64,000 nt of DNA from Desulfobacterales bacterium (lineage in GTDB: Bacteria > Desulfobacterota > UBA8473): contig JACQWO010000008.1 of the NCBI GenBank assembly GCA_016209225.1, positions 31,664 through 95,663 on the forward strand. Direction: 5' to 3'. Below the pieces are notes generated by a model. The model had not been told where the DNA came from, did no database searches, and saw nothing but the letters and a program-made list of their open reading frames with translations. Numbering within the stretch: position 1 is the first letter of the stretch; each line of letters starts with the position of its first letter. The position numbers and the translations under genes were made by a program. This document shows, in pieces, positions 25,085-32,738 of the stretch.

Positions 25085-25878
25085 CCAAGCCATCTCTTTC
25101 TTCTCTTGTAGTGCTTTATGGTCTTGTAACTCTTCTTCTCCCCAACCTCAGTGAGTCCCATATAGAACTCCTTGATGTCCTCATTATCCAGCAGCCTGGG
25201 ACCGGTATCATCCAATACTACCCGCCCGTTTTCCATTACATAGCCATAATCTGCAATCTTGAGCGCCGCTCTGGCATTCTGTTCCACAACCAGAAGGGAT
25301 ATCTTCTCCTCCTTGTTCAGTCTTTCTATGATATTGTATATTTCTTTAACCAGCATGGGAGCCAATCCCAAAGAGGTTTCATCCAGCAGCATCAGCTTAG
25401 GACGAGACATGAGCCCTCTGCCGACTACGAGCTGTTGCTGCTCACCACCTGAAAGATAGCCTGCCGTTCGATTACGGACATCCTTCAATCTTGGAAAGAA
25501 TTCATATATCTTGTCTATATCCTTCTTTAACTCCCCCCGGGTGGGGTTTCTCCCTATAGCACCAGCAATCAGATTCTCTTCTGCCGTGAGTTGCTCCAGA
25601 GTTCGCCTGCCTTCCATTATCTGAACGATCCCCATATCCACTATGGCTTTGGTTCTCAGTCCATCAATCCTTACACCATTGTACTCGATGGAGCCATCGG
25701 TAACCTTCCCCTCCTCTGGATACAGCATACCTGATATAGCCTTGAGGGTGGTGCTTTTGCCTGCCCCATTGGCGCCTAATAATGAAACGATCTGCCCTTC
25801 AGGCACCTCTATGGTAACCCCCCTCAGTACCAGAATGACATTTTGATATTTTACTTCGATGTTGTTTAATACAAGCAT
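25081..25878 (-). CDS. livF: Branched-chain-type ABC transporter ATPase, LivF
   Basis: A 265-residue cytoplasmic ATPase. Walker A GANGAGKST is near residue 34, the ABC signature is LSGGEQQQLVVGRGL, and Walker B LMLLDETSLGLAP follows. The insert VDMGIVQIMEGRRT is typical of LivF. The C-terminal extension after VGEKKSYKTIKHYKRRKR is unusually basic and longer than in most LivF proteins, probably because the stop now lies in a repeat. It starts 16 bases after livG. Confidence 0.93.
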   Translation of the reverse strand: MLVLNNIEVKYQNVILVLRGVTIEVPEGQIVSLLGANGAGKSTTLKAISGMLYPEEGKVTDGSIEYNGVRIDGLRTKAIVDMGIVQIMEGRRTLEQLTAEENLIAGAIGRNPTRGELKKDIDKIYEFFPRLKDVRNRTAGYLSGGEQQQLVVGRGLMSRPKLMLLDETSLGLAPMLVKEIYNIIERLNKEEKISLLVVEQNARAALKIADYGYVMENGRVVLDDTGPRLLDNEDIKEFYMGLTEVGEKKSYKTIKHYKRRKRWLG

Positions 25879-25894
25879 CTATATACCTCCGTTA

Positions 25895-26695
25895 CTAGTA
25901 CTCTTCCTCTCCCAGATATGCCTTAATAACCGCTTGATTATTCTTGATTTCATCAGGGGTACCTTCGGCAATCTTCTTTCCCCAGTCCAGGGCTACAACC
26001 CTCTCAGCAATGCCCATTACCACATCCATCTCATGTTCCACAAGGACGATAGCCGGTGATTCCTTGATGACGGTCTCCCATTTGGCTTCTCTGATATCGA
26101 GCACATATCTCGCCATGTCTTCCTTCTCCTCCATATTCATCCCGGCCATAGGTTCATCGAGCAGTAGTACCTTCGGCTCCATGGCCAGTGCTCGGCCAAG
26201 CTCCACCCTTTTTCTTACCCCATAGGGCAGCACACCTACATGCTGGTGCCTATAAGGCTCCAGTTCCAGGAAATCCATAATATACTCTACCTGTCTTCTA
26301 TGTTCGACTTCGGTCTTTAGCGCCGGACCGAAGTACAAAAACCCGGACATAAAGTTCTGCTTCATCATGATATGCCTGCCTGAAAGGATATTATCTACAG
26401 TGGAAAGCCCTCTATAAAGGGCAAGGTTCTGAAACGTCCTTGCAATCCCCATGGCAGCGATCTTGCTGGGCTTAATGTTATTGATCCTCTTTTCTTTAAG
26501 ATAGATATTCCCCTTTTGAGGACGATAGAACCCGGATATAGAGTTAAGAATGGATGTCTTTCCAGAGCCATTGGGACCAATAAGGGCCAATATTTCATCC
26601 TTCTTAATATCTATATTCACTCCTGCCAGTGCCTGGACCCCTCCAAATGATAAATAAATGTCTTCTAGTTTTAAAACAACTCTATTTTCTTGCAT
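25895..26695 (-). CDS. livG: Branched-chain-type ABC transporter ATPase, LivG
   Basis: A 266-residue ATPase and first gene of the operon. Walker A is GPNGSGKTS near residue 37. As usual for LivG, the signature region is LPYGVRKRVELGRALAMEP, without the canonical LSGGQ, and Walker B is VLLLDEPMAGM. The IARTFQNLALYRGLSTVDN Q-loop region also fits. A possible promoter lies about 380 bases upstream, with a family C repeat in the leader. Confidence 0.93.
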   Translation of the reverse strand: MQENRVVLKLEDIYLSFGGVQALAGVNIDIKKDEILALIGPNGSGKTSILNSISGFYRPQKGNIYLKEKRINNIKPSKIAAMGIARTFQNLALYRGLSTVDNILSGRHIMMKQNFMSGFLYFGPALKTEVEHRRQVEYIMDFLELEPYRHQHVGVLPYGVRKRVELGRALAMEPKVLLLDEPMAGMNMEEKEDMARYVLDIREAKWETVIKESPAIVLVEHEMDVVMGIAERVVALDWGKKIAEGTPDEIKNNQAVIKAYLGEEEY

Positions 26696-26728
26696 AGCTA
26701 TTACACCTGACTTTTATGTTTGATTTTT

Positions 26729-26861
26729 CTCCCAACTAACTGGGAGAAAGTGGTCCAGGATTCAAGTGTTCAAGTGTTTGTAATTTTTAAGCATTTCACT
26801 CGAATCCTTGAATCCTGGACCCCTTGAATCCTTATCATCGATCAACTAATTTGGAGATGAT
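26729..26861. repeat. Dispersed repeat, family C
   Basis: It opens with a CTCCCA-ACTAAC-TGGGAG hairpin, continues with AGGATTCAAGTGTTCAAG and closes with CCCCTTGAATCCTTATCATC and ATCAACTA. The right end, including TTTGGAGATGATCC, matches that of the copy at 44789-44930. Confidence 0.65.
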
Positions 26862-27076
26862 CCTTATGTTTTTATGACTTAATTGAATAAAAACGTTTCT
26901 TGAGGCAGGGGATTGAGATTTAGCAGTAATAGGCACTATAGAATCAAAACAGATTTCACAATAGGAAACATCAGCCGCAAATCAGATAGCAAAAACCCCT
27001 ATTTATTTTGAAACTAATACAATTTAAAAAATGAATGAAGGCTCACTCAAAATGAGCGATTGCAATTGAGGTTCAG
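26862..27076. other. Leader or intergenic DNA upstream of livG
   Basis: AT-rich sequence without an open frame I can support. A short inverted repeat TCACTCAAAATGAGCGA is present at about 27042. It would form part of the livG leader if the promoter at 27077-27106 is used. Confidence 0.3.
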
Positions 27077-27106
27077 TTCTTATCACGGCAGCATTTATTC
27101 TGTCAA
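27077..27106 (-). promoter_or_regulatory. Possible promoter of the liv-type operon
   Basis: On the minus strand TTGACA, an 18-base spacer and TAAGAA. The leader to livG would be about 375 bases and would include a family C repeat. Confidence 0.4.
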
Positions 27107-27208
27107 GAAAAAAAATTGATCAATATACATTATACATTCTTGTATTCAATTTAATTAACAAGCCCTGTAAGGCAACAGTGATCTAACTTTTTTACCGCTT
27201 TAAATCTT

Positions 27209-28294
27209 TTATCCAAGGCTACCGGCTTCCTTTCCTCTCAAAGTCTTTCTAAAGGACTCACTCTCCTTGGTTAGTCTATCTATATTACCCCCTCTAATAA
27301 CTTCTACTTTTGGAAGAGACCCTGGATAGATATGCAAAAGCTGGTCGATTAACATTCTGTCTAGCCTATGTCTTTTAATGGAGTCAATAGACCAGTCACC
27401 TGCAAGTTCCATAACCATCTCCTTTCCCCCCAGGGAAAAGATGTATGCTATAATTGATATAACAATAGTATGACCCGATATACAGGCAATTTCTGCTTTA
27501 TTTACGGCATACCTGTTACCGTTAAAAGAGACTGACACCCCGCCGCTCCTTTTAACCAGATCCAACGCCTGGGCATCGGTAATACTATCTCCCACATACA
27601 TCACATCATGGAGATCGTTACCTGTCGCTTTTAGGCTATGTAGTATAGCATTAGCCTTTTCAATACCACCAACGGGATTGACCTCCTTTAACATCTCCCC
27701 CGATTTCATGGAGAGAATTTCTTCCCAGAAGAATTCATCCAGCCTTTTTACTACTTTTTTCACCTCATCCGGAAGCTCGTCGAAGCACCTAATGTCTGTA
27801 GGAACCTCCAGTTTAGCCAATGAATCTATCTCTTCATGGATTTCTTTCAGCCTCTTAATTTCATGTATGTCTATCATGTACTTATCTAAATCGAGTTTGG
27901 TACAATAGACATGTCTTCTATCAAAACCTATGTAATCGCAAAGGGCATTTAAATAAGGTTCATAACTTGTACTGATTATGAAAGATGGCATCCTGCTGCC
28001 AATATATTTCAATGTGGCGTCTGCCCCTGGAACAATGATCATATTGTTAGAGCTGTATTCCTTAATAGTCCCATTTGAAGCCCCATACGCCTTCAGAAAG
28101 GGCAAAATCAACTTAAGGGTGTCTCCAGCCTTATACCCTGGTCTCTTCAGTATGTCCGCAAGGATATCATCGTATTTGCTTATCTGTGCAAAGAAACGAT
28201 CTCCATTGGGTATAAAGTGTTTCGTCAATTCATAAGCATTATCATTTAACGATATGGGGCCTTCGCAGTCTGTGTTGAATTGTTTTGATCGCAT
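27209..28294 (-). CDS. HAD-superfamily protein resembling EhaR (COG4030)
   Basis: A 361-residue protein. The N-terminal motif NTDCEGPISLNDNAYELTK replaces the usual DxDGT of HAD phosphatases by DCEGP, as in the family annotated as subunit R of energy-converting hydrogenase A. Downstream HAD motifs are present: FIISTSYEPY, and MYVGDSITDAQALDLV (motif IV, about residues 235-250). No other Eha hydrogenase gene is in the window, so a hydrogenase role is not supported here. The start overlaps the upstream formyltransferase gene by 49 bases, which implies coexpression. Confidence 0.72.
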   Translation of the reverse strand: MRSKQFNTDCEGPISLNDNAYELTKHFIPNGDRFFAQISKYDDILADILKRPGYKAGDTLKLILPFLKAYGASNGTIKEYSSNNMIIVPGADATLKYIGSRMPSFIISTSYEPYLNALCDYIGFDRRHVYCTKLDLDKYMIDIHEIKRLKEIHEEIDSLAKLEVPTDIRCFDELPDEVKKVVKRLDEFFWEEILSMKSGEMLKEVNPVGGIEKANAILHSLKATGNDLHDVMYVGDSITDAQALDLVKRSGGVSVSFNGNRYAVNKAEIACISGHTIVISIIAYIFSLGGKEMVMELAGDWSIDSIKRHRLDRMLIDQLLHIYPGSLPKVEVIRGGNIDRLTKESESFRKTLRGKEAGSLG

Positions 28295-29115
28295 ATGTAA
28301 GCCTCTATCTCCTTATTCAGACATAGCCCATCTTCTATTGCCTCATTACCCATAAACAATCTTTTATTCTCAAACCTTATCCTACCGTCCGCAAACGCTT
28401 TGATCGTTTTAATTAAAAGGGGCTGTTCCCTTAGAAATCCCTGTCTTCTGATTTCTATAAAAAGCTCATTTCTTTCACCATCCTCTTTCATAATCTGGGT
28501 AAGACTTTTGGTCTTTAGCCTTCTGTTTAAGTTGTTCCAAAGCTTATTGAATACAGAGCGTTTGATAGGAAAGGTACAGTATGTGACCGGAGGGCCTTTA
28601 TCCAGTTCACTTGTGACCAGGTGTATCATAACACCAGTTGTATCTGCCCTTGAATCTATCAGTTTCCATATTACTTCTTGCCATGTGCCGGAGGGACCGC
28701 CAGGTGCTGCCGGATGAAGGTTTATCATATCCAATTTCTCACACATCTTACTACTGACTACCAACATATAACCGGCCAGAATATTTAAGTCGGTTGTATA
28801 TTTAGCCAGCCTTTTTATAATCTCATTATCATACTTTCTCCTCCACTTCTCCAGAACAACTGGATTAGTTATTCCCATCCTTTTCATATCGGGGTTAAAG
28901 TCCTTCGAAGAGTAACAAATTAAATCAATATCGTAATCTTTCACCATCTTCAAAAATCGATCGCTCTCTTCACTTTCTCCTAATACCCTATTGCAAAATA
29001 CAAAAGATAGGCCGGCCTTTATTTCGCCTACCTTCATACTATTATAGATTGTTCTTAATAGGTCTCTTGCAGCCTTATCACGGCCAGTAGAGAACCATCC
29101 AATTTTAAAGACCAT
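28246..29115 (-). CDS. Formyltransferase-fold protein, PurN-like
   Basis: A 289-residue protein with the fold of glycinamide ribonucleotide formyltransferases. The catalytic region INLHPAAPGGPSGTWQEV keeps the histidine and the LHPA-PG-P pattern, and the later DTTGVMIHLVTSELDKGPPV matches the TG-T-H-V-DxGP motif. The catalytic asparagine corresponds to N in MINLHP. It is longer than PurN (about 200 residues), with a C-terminal extension. The partner HAD protein overlaps it by 49 bases. Purine synthesis is possible, but the company is not that of a pur operon. Confidence 0.7.
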   Translation of the reverse strand: MVFKIGWFSTGRDKAARDLLRTIYNSMKVGEIKAGLSFVFCNRVLGESEESDRFLKMVKDYDIDLICYSSKDFNPDMKRMGITNPVVLEKWRRKYDNEIIKRLAKYTTDLNILAGYMLVVSSKMCEKLDMINLHPAAPGGPSGTWQEVIWKLIDSRADTTGVMIHLVTSELDKGPPVTYCTFPIKRSVFNKLWNNLNRRLKTKSLTQIMKEDGERNELFIEIRRQGFLREQPLLIKTIKAFADGRIRFENKRLFMGNEAIEDGLCLNKEIEAYICDQNNSTQTAKAPYR

Positions 29116-29124
29116 AATTTATAT

Positions 29125-29153
29125 TCTATACAGGAAGCTGGAAGAAAAGTCAA
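29125..29153 (-). promoter_or_regulatory. Promoter of the formyltransferase-HAD pair
   Basis: On the minus strand TTGACT, a 17-base spacer and TATAGA. The -10 ends only nine bases before the ATG at 29115, so the transcript would have almost no leader. Confidence 0.5.
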
Positions 29154-29188
29154 TATGTTGAAGATATTAGTGTTTTCAATAAATATCA

Positions 29189-29217
29189 TTGACTATGTAT
29201 CTTTGATGTGATAATTT
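29189..29217 (+). promoter_or_regulatory. Promoter reading into a repeat towards the TPR gene
   Basis: TTGACT, a 17-base spacer and TAATTT (or GATAAT after 15 bases), followed at once by GTAACTATTCAGG. The arrangement mirrors 17288-17315 and 3783-3809. Confidence 0.45.
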
Positions 29218-29218
29218 T

Positions 29219-29395
29219 GTAACTATTCAGGCACAAAGAGACAAAGGCACATAGGCACAAAGTTCTAGGAATACGATCGGAATGCAGGACACAACCTGTC
29301 CAAATGTCGCTTTGTAAACATCTTTATAGGAACTCAAGTAGCTCATTCTCTTCATATCTCTCGACATTGTGCCTTTGGTGCTCTGTGCCTTTGGA
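29219..29395. repeat. Family A end with GGCACAAAG interior
   Basis: GTAACTATTCAGGCACAAAG followed by further AGGCACA units on the left, and TTGTGCCTTTGGTGC plus CTGTGCCTTTGG on the right as inverted arms. The right terminal repeat is missing. It fills the gap before the TPR gene together with the family E copy. Confidence 0.6.
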
Positions 29396-29413
29396 AAAAA
29401 AGGGGGCAGATCC

Positions 29414-29452
29414 ACCCGTAGCAATATAACCCAAATGTCGGGTCAGACCCCA
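29414..29452. repeat. Family E repeat, left copy of a 39-base inverted pair
   Basis: ACCCGTAGCAATATAACCC followed by AAATGTCGGGTCAGACCCCA. It is identical over 39 bases to the reverse complement of 32174-32212. Confidence 0.85.
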
Positions 29453-29471
29453 ATGGAGACTAACTAAGCCA

Positions 29472-31190
29472 GTGTTTAAGAAGAGCGCGAAATACTTTTC
29501 AACCCTATTTATAATAATATTTGTCTCCTCTTGTGCTACCGTTGATCTTTCAAAGACCCCTCCTCTCAAAGAATCTCCGATAACAGAGGCAGAAAAGGCC
29601 AGCTCATTGGCATATTATCACTTTTCTCGAGCTCAACTTTTCGAAAATGAAGAAAATATAGATTCAGCCATAGAAGAATACAAATTGGCTTTGAATTATG
29701 ATATGGATTCCCCTGTCTTAAGAATATACCTGGCGATTATTTATATAAAAAAGGGGCTTTTACAGGATGCGATTCACCAGTGCCAGAGTGTAATTAGCAG
29801 TCACCCAGAATATTCACCCGCTCATTTACTTTTAGGGGGGTTATATTCTAGTACGGGTAATGAACTTGCAGCCATCAATGAGTATGAAACCGTAGTCAAG
29901 ATTGATCCTAAAAACAAAGAAGCTTACTTTTTCTTGAGTGCTTTGTATCTCAAGGTTAAAGAACACGAGAAATCCATCTCTTCCCTGAAGAGGCTACTTG
30001 ATATTGACCCGGATTCTGCAATGGGTAATTACTATCTGGGAAGAGTCTACGCTGAGATAAAATTCTTTAAAGAAGCTGAAAAATACTATCACAAAGCTTT
30101 AATACTTAAACCAGATTTTGGCGCTGCCTTAATTGAGTTAGGCACAATTTATGAGTTTCAAGGAGAAAATAAAGAAGCGATTGAAACATATGAAAAGATA
30201 TTAAAGATTGACCCTTCTGATGCTTCTGTCTTAACACGCCTCGGCCATTTATACATTAAACAAGAGAAACCAGATAAAGCCATTGAAAAGTTTGAAAAGC
30301 TAAAGAAGCTAGATATTAATAATAAGGATGTTGGTGTAAAAATAGGACTGATCTACCTTGAGCAAAAGAAATATGAAGAAGCTATAAGAGAATTTAATCT
30401 TATCCTGGGTGTTGATCCTGATTTTCATAAGGCTAGACATTACTTAGCTGCTGCTTACGAAGAAAAAGGAGAACTGGAAAGAGCAATCGAGGAGTTTAAA
30501 AAGGTACCTTCGAATTCAGATTTTTTCCCCGATTCACAGATCAACATAGGGTATATCCTCGAAGAAAAACAAAAGAATCCAAAAAAAGCCATTGAAGTTA
30601 TTAAAGAGGCTATTGAAAAAAAAGGGGGGAATGTTAAATTATATGAGTTCTTGGCATCCCTGTTTGAAAAGGATCGGGACTATGAAAAGAGCATTAATGC
30701 ATTAAAGAAGGCATTGGAGATAAAACCAGATGATATAAATCTCCACTATAGTCTTGGCATTCTCTATGACAAAGCTGGAAACATCGAAAAAGGCATAGAG
30801 GAGATGAGAGAAGTCTTGAAATTGGATCCTAAAAATGCCAATGCTTTAAACTATATTGGATATAACTATGCTGACAAAGGTATAGATATAGACGAGGCGG
30901 AAAGATTAATAAAGAAGGCATTGGAGATAAAACCTGAAGACGGTTATATTACAGATAGCCTTGGTTGGGTTTATTATAAAAAAGGGGAATTTGATGAAGC
31001 CATTAAAGAGTTGGAGAAAGCTATTAAGTTAGTGCCTAAAGATCCGATAATTGCTGAGCATCTCGGTGATGCGTACCTTAAAAATAGTAAAAAAGATAGG
31101 GCATTGGCTATGTATGAAAAAGCACTAAAGTTAGACCCAGATAAGAAACTATTGAAAGAAAAGATTAAGATGCTAAAGGAAAACAAATAA
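29472..31190 (+). CDS. Large TPR-repeat lipoprotein
   Basis: A 572-residue protein. The N-terminus has a signal peptide with lipobox (IIIFVSSC, cysteine near residue 21). It then consists almost entirely of tetratricopeptide repeats, about thirteen (for example NYYLGRVYAEIKFFKEAEKY, SLGWVYYKKGEFDEAIKELE). It probably acts as a scaffold at the outer membrane or periplasm. The start is the GTG at 29472; the GGAG at 29454-29457 is rather far from it, so initiation may be weak. It is followed 37 bases later by the DUF4292 lipoprotein gene, and both are flanked by a 39-base inverted repeat. Confidence 0.86.
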   Translation: MFKKSAKYFSTLFIIIFVSSCATVDLSKTPPLKESPITEAEKASSLAYYHFSRAQLFENEENIDSAIEEYKLALNYDMDSPVLRIYLAIIYIKKGLLQDAIHQCQSVISSHPEYSPAHLLLGGLYSSTGNELAAINEYETVVKIDPKNKEAYFFLSALYLKVKEHEKSISSLKRLLDIDPDSAMGNYYLGRVYAEIKFFKEAEKYYHKALILKPDFGAALIELGTIYEFQGENKEAIETYEKILKIDPSDASVLTRLGHLYIKQEKPDKAIEKFEKLKKLDINNKDVGVKIGLIYLEQKKYEEAIREFNLILGVDPDFHKARHYLAAAYEEKGELERAIEEFKKVPSNSDFFPDSQINIGYILEEKQKNPKKAIEVIKEAIEKKGGNVKLYEFLASLFEKDRDYEKSINALKKALEIKPDDINLHYSLGILYDKAGNIEKGIEEMREVLKLDPKNANALNYIGYNYADKGIDIDEAERLIKKALEIKPEDGYITDSLGWVYYKKGEFDEAIKELEKAIKLVPKDPIIAEHLGDAYLKNSKKDRALAMYEKALKLDPDKKLLKEKIKMLKENK

Positions 31191-31198
31191 AAGGAAAT

Positions 31199-31358
31199 TG
31201 TAGCTATTCAGCCACAGATTCACACAGATGAACGCAGATAGGTTTAAATACAAAGAAATCACAGATAGTATTCTTACAGAATTCAAGAGATTTGTATATG
31301 ACAATAAAAGAAAAAAATCAGCGGTAATCAGCGTAGATCGGTGGCTGAATAGTTACGG
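31199..31358. repeat. Family A element with ACAGATTCACACAGATG interior
   Basis: Complete element: GTAGCTATTCAGCCAC on the left and GTGGCTGAATAGTTAC on the right, a 16-base inverted repeat with one mismatch. Just inside are CAGATTCACACAGATGAACG and, on the right, AATCAGCGGTAATCAGCGTA. It covers the start codon and first 43 codons of the DUF4292 gene. Confidence 0.75.
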
Positions 31359-32166
31359 TTTTTATACACTCAAAAATATCTTCAAGTTTAGTGTTCTTCT
31401 CATATTTTCTGTCTCTATCTTGACTGGGTGTACCAGTCTCAGATGTTCTACATCCCCAATTAAACCATTAAGCTCTCCAGATGATATCCTAAAAAAGGTA
31501 GTAATCAGAGAAGAGAAGATTGAGGATTTAAAAGGAATAGCAAAGGTAAGGATAACGAGTGCAGACAAGAATTACTCTCTTAAAGAGGTTATTATTGTTC
31601 AAAAGCCATCATCATTGCGAATGGAGACATTGGGTTTCTTTGGCCGGCCATTGTTTTTTTTAACAGCAAAAGACAATCGGTTCTCTGTCCTATCTCTGAT
31701 AGAAAATAAGTTTTATCAAGGAAAGGTTACCCCAGAAAAACTTTCTACTGTATTTCCCCTATATTTAAAATCAAAAGACCTGTTTTCTATACTGCTGGGT
31801 AGTACCCCGTTGATTGATCATGCCGATATGGACATTGGAATTGTTCAAGAAGAGAATCTCTACCTTGTGAGGTTTTCTCAGCAGGGAGGGATTACAAGGC
31901 AATTTATATGGATTGAGCCTCTAAATTTTTCTATAATGAAAAGCGAGATCTACGACTCTTCAGAGAATCTTATCCTTAAAGTAGAGTTTGATAACTATAA
32001 GATGGTAAATAGCTTATTGTTTCCTATGTCTACCAGTGTTTCGCTGCCTTTAAGGTCAACTAAGATAAAGATCGATTACAGCGAGCTTGAAATAAATACC
32101 GGCATAAACCGGAATAGTTTTGACCTGGATGTTCCACCAGGTGCAAAAATAGTCTATTTGGACTAA
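31228..32166 (+). CDS. DUF4292-family lipoprotein (LolB/LppX-like fold)
   Basis: A 312-residue protein. The real export signal is internal: FKFSVLLIFSVSILTGC (lipobox LTGC, about residues 52-68), and the 50 or so residues before it are encoded by the repeat at 31199-31358. No ATG, GTG or TTG lies between the repeat and the signal, so the repeat ATG (31228) or a CTG at 31345 must be used. The mature part has KGIAKVRITSADKNYSLKEV, SLRMETLGFFGRPLFFLTA and later beta-strand segments typical of DUF4292, related to outer-membrane lipoprotein carriers. A role in outer membrane biogenesis is inferred. Confidence 0.8.
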   Translation: MNADRFKYKEITDSILTEFKRFVYDNKRKKSAVISVDRWLNSYGFYTLKNIFKFSVLLIFSVSILTGCTSLRCSTSPIKPLSSPDDILKKVVIREEKIEDLKGIAKVRITSADKNYSLKEVIIVQKPSSLRMETLGFFGRPLFFLTAKDNRFSVLSLIENKFYQGKVTPEKLSTVFPLYLKSKDLFSILLGSTPLIDHADMDIGIVQEENLYLVRFSQQGGITRQFIWIEPLNFSIMKSEIYDSSENLILKVEFDNYKMVNSLLFPMSTSVSLPLRSTKIKIDYSELEINTGINRNSFDLDVPPGAKIVYLD

Positions 32167-32173
32167 ATAGATG

Positions 32174-32220
32174 TGGGGTCTGACCCGACATTTGGGTTAT
32201 ATTGCTACGGGTCTGACCCC
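32174..32220. repeat. Family E repeat, right copy of the 39-base inverted pair
   Basis: TGGGGTCTGACCCGACATTT, then GGGTTATATTGCTACGGGT, then CTGACCCC. Bases 32174-32212 are the exact reverse complement of 29414-29452. Confidence 0.85.
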
Positions 32221-32243
32221 TAATTAACCTAAAGAAGGAAGAA

Positions 32244-32738
32244 ATGCATCGTATTGGCTCTGTTTTAGAAGACGCTCTGAGAGGGCTGAGATATAACACC
32301 AAATTAAAAGAACACCTTGTCCTTGAAATTTGGGATGAGGTAGTCGGAGAATATATTGCAAAACAGACTCAACCAGAGAGCATCAGGGATAACAAACTTT
32401 TCGTAAGGGTTTCAACCCTTCCCTGGATAAGCCAGTTAGAATCTCTGAAACAAATGATAATAGAACGCTTGAATAGGAGAGTAGGAAAAAGAGTACTAAA
32501 AGAGGTACAGTTCAGCCTCGGTGAAATTCCTGGCCCTAAATGTATAAAGGTTATGGTTAGCCATAGAAAATGGTTGGATATAGAGCTAGATAAAAGCTAT
32601 CTGGAAAGCATAAACAAGGATTTAATTCATATAAGAGATCCTGAAACCCGAGATATTCTTTCCCGCACAATGATTAAGAATGCTAAACTTCGAAGTTTTA
32701 GAGAAGATCAGAAATTGGAATCCCCATTCAGATTATGA
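32244..32738 (+). CDS. dciA: DciA-family replication protein (DUF721)
   Basis: A 164-residue protein with the DUF721 N-terminal domain: RIGSVLEDALRGL, IWDEVVGEYIAKQTQPESIR and LFVRVSTLPWISQLESLKQM. DciA is the ancestral loader of the replicative helicase DnaB in bacteria lacking DnaC. The start at 32244 follows AAGAAGGAAGA. The gene overlaps the convergent methyltransferase gene by 31 bases. The C-terminal third after SLGEIPGPK is not family conserved. Confidence 0.82.
   Translation: MHRIGSVLEDALRGLRYNTKLKEHLVLEIWDEVVGEYIAKQTQPESIRDNKLFVRVSTLPWISQLESLKQMIIERLNRRVGKRVLKEVQFSLGEIPGPKCIKVMVSHRKWLDIELDKSYLESINKDLIHIRDPETRDILSRTMIKNAKLRSFREDQKLESPFRL

Noticed and set aside
29472..32166. Complete insertion sequence between the 39-base inverted repeats
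   Set aside because: Neither enclosed gene is a transposase or recombinase, and no target duplication is evident beside the repeats.
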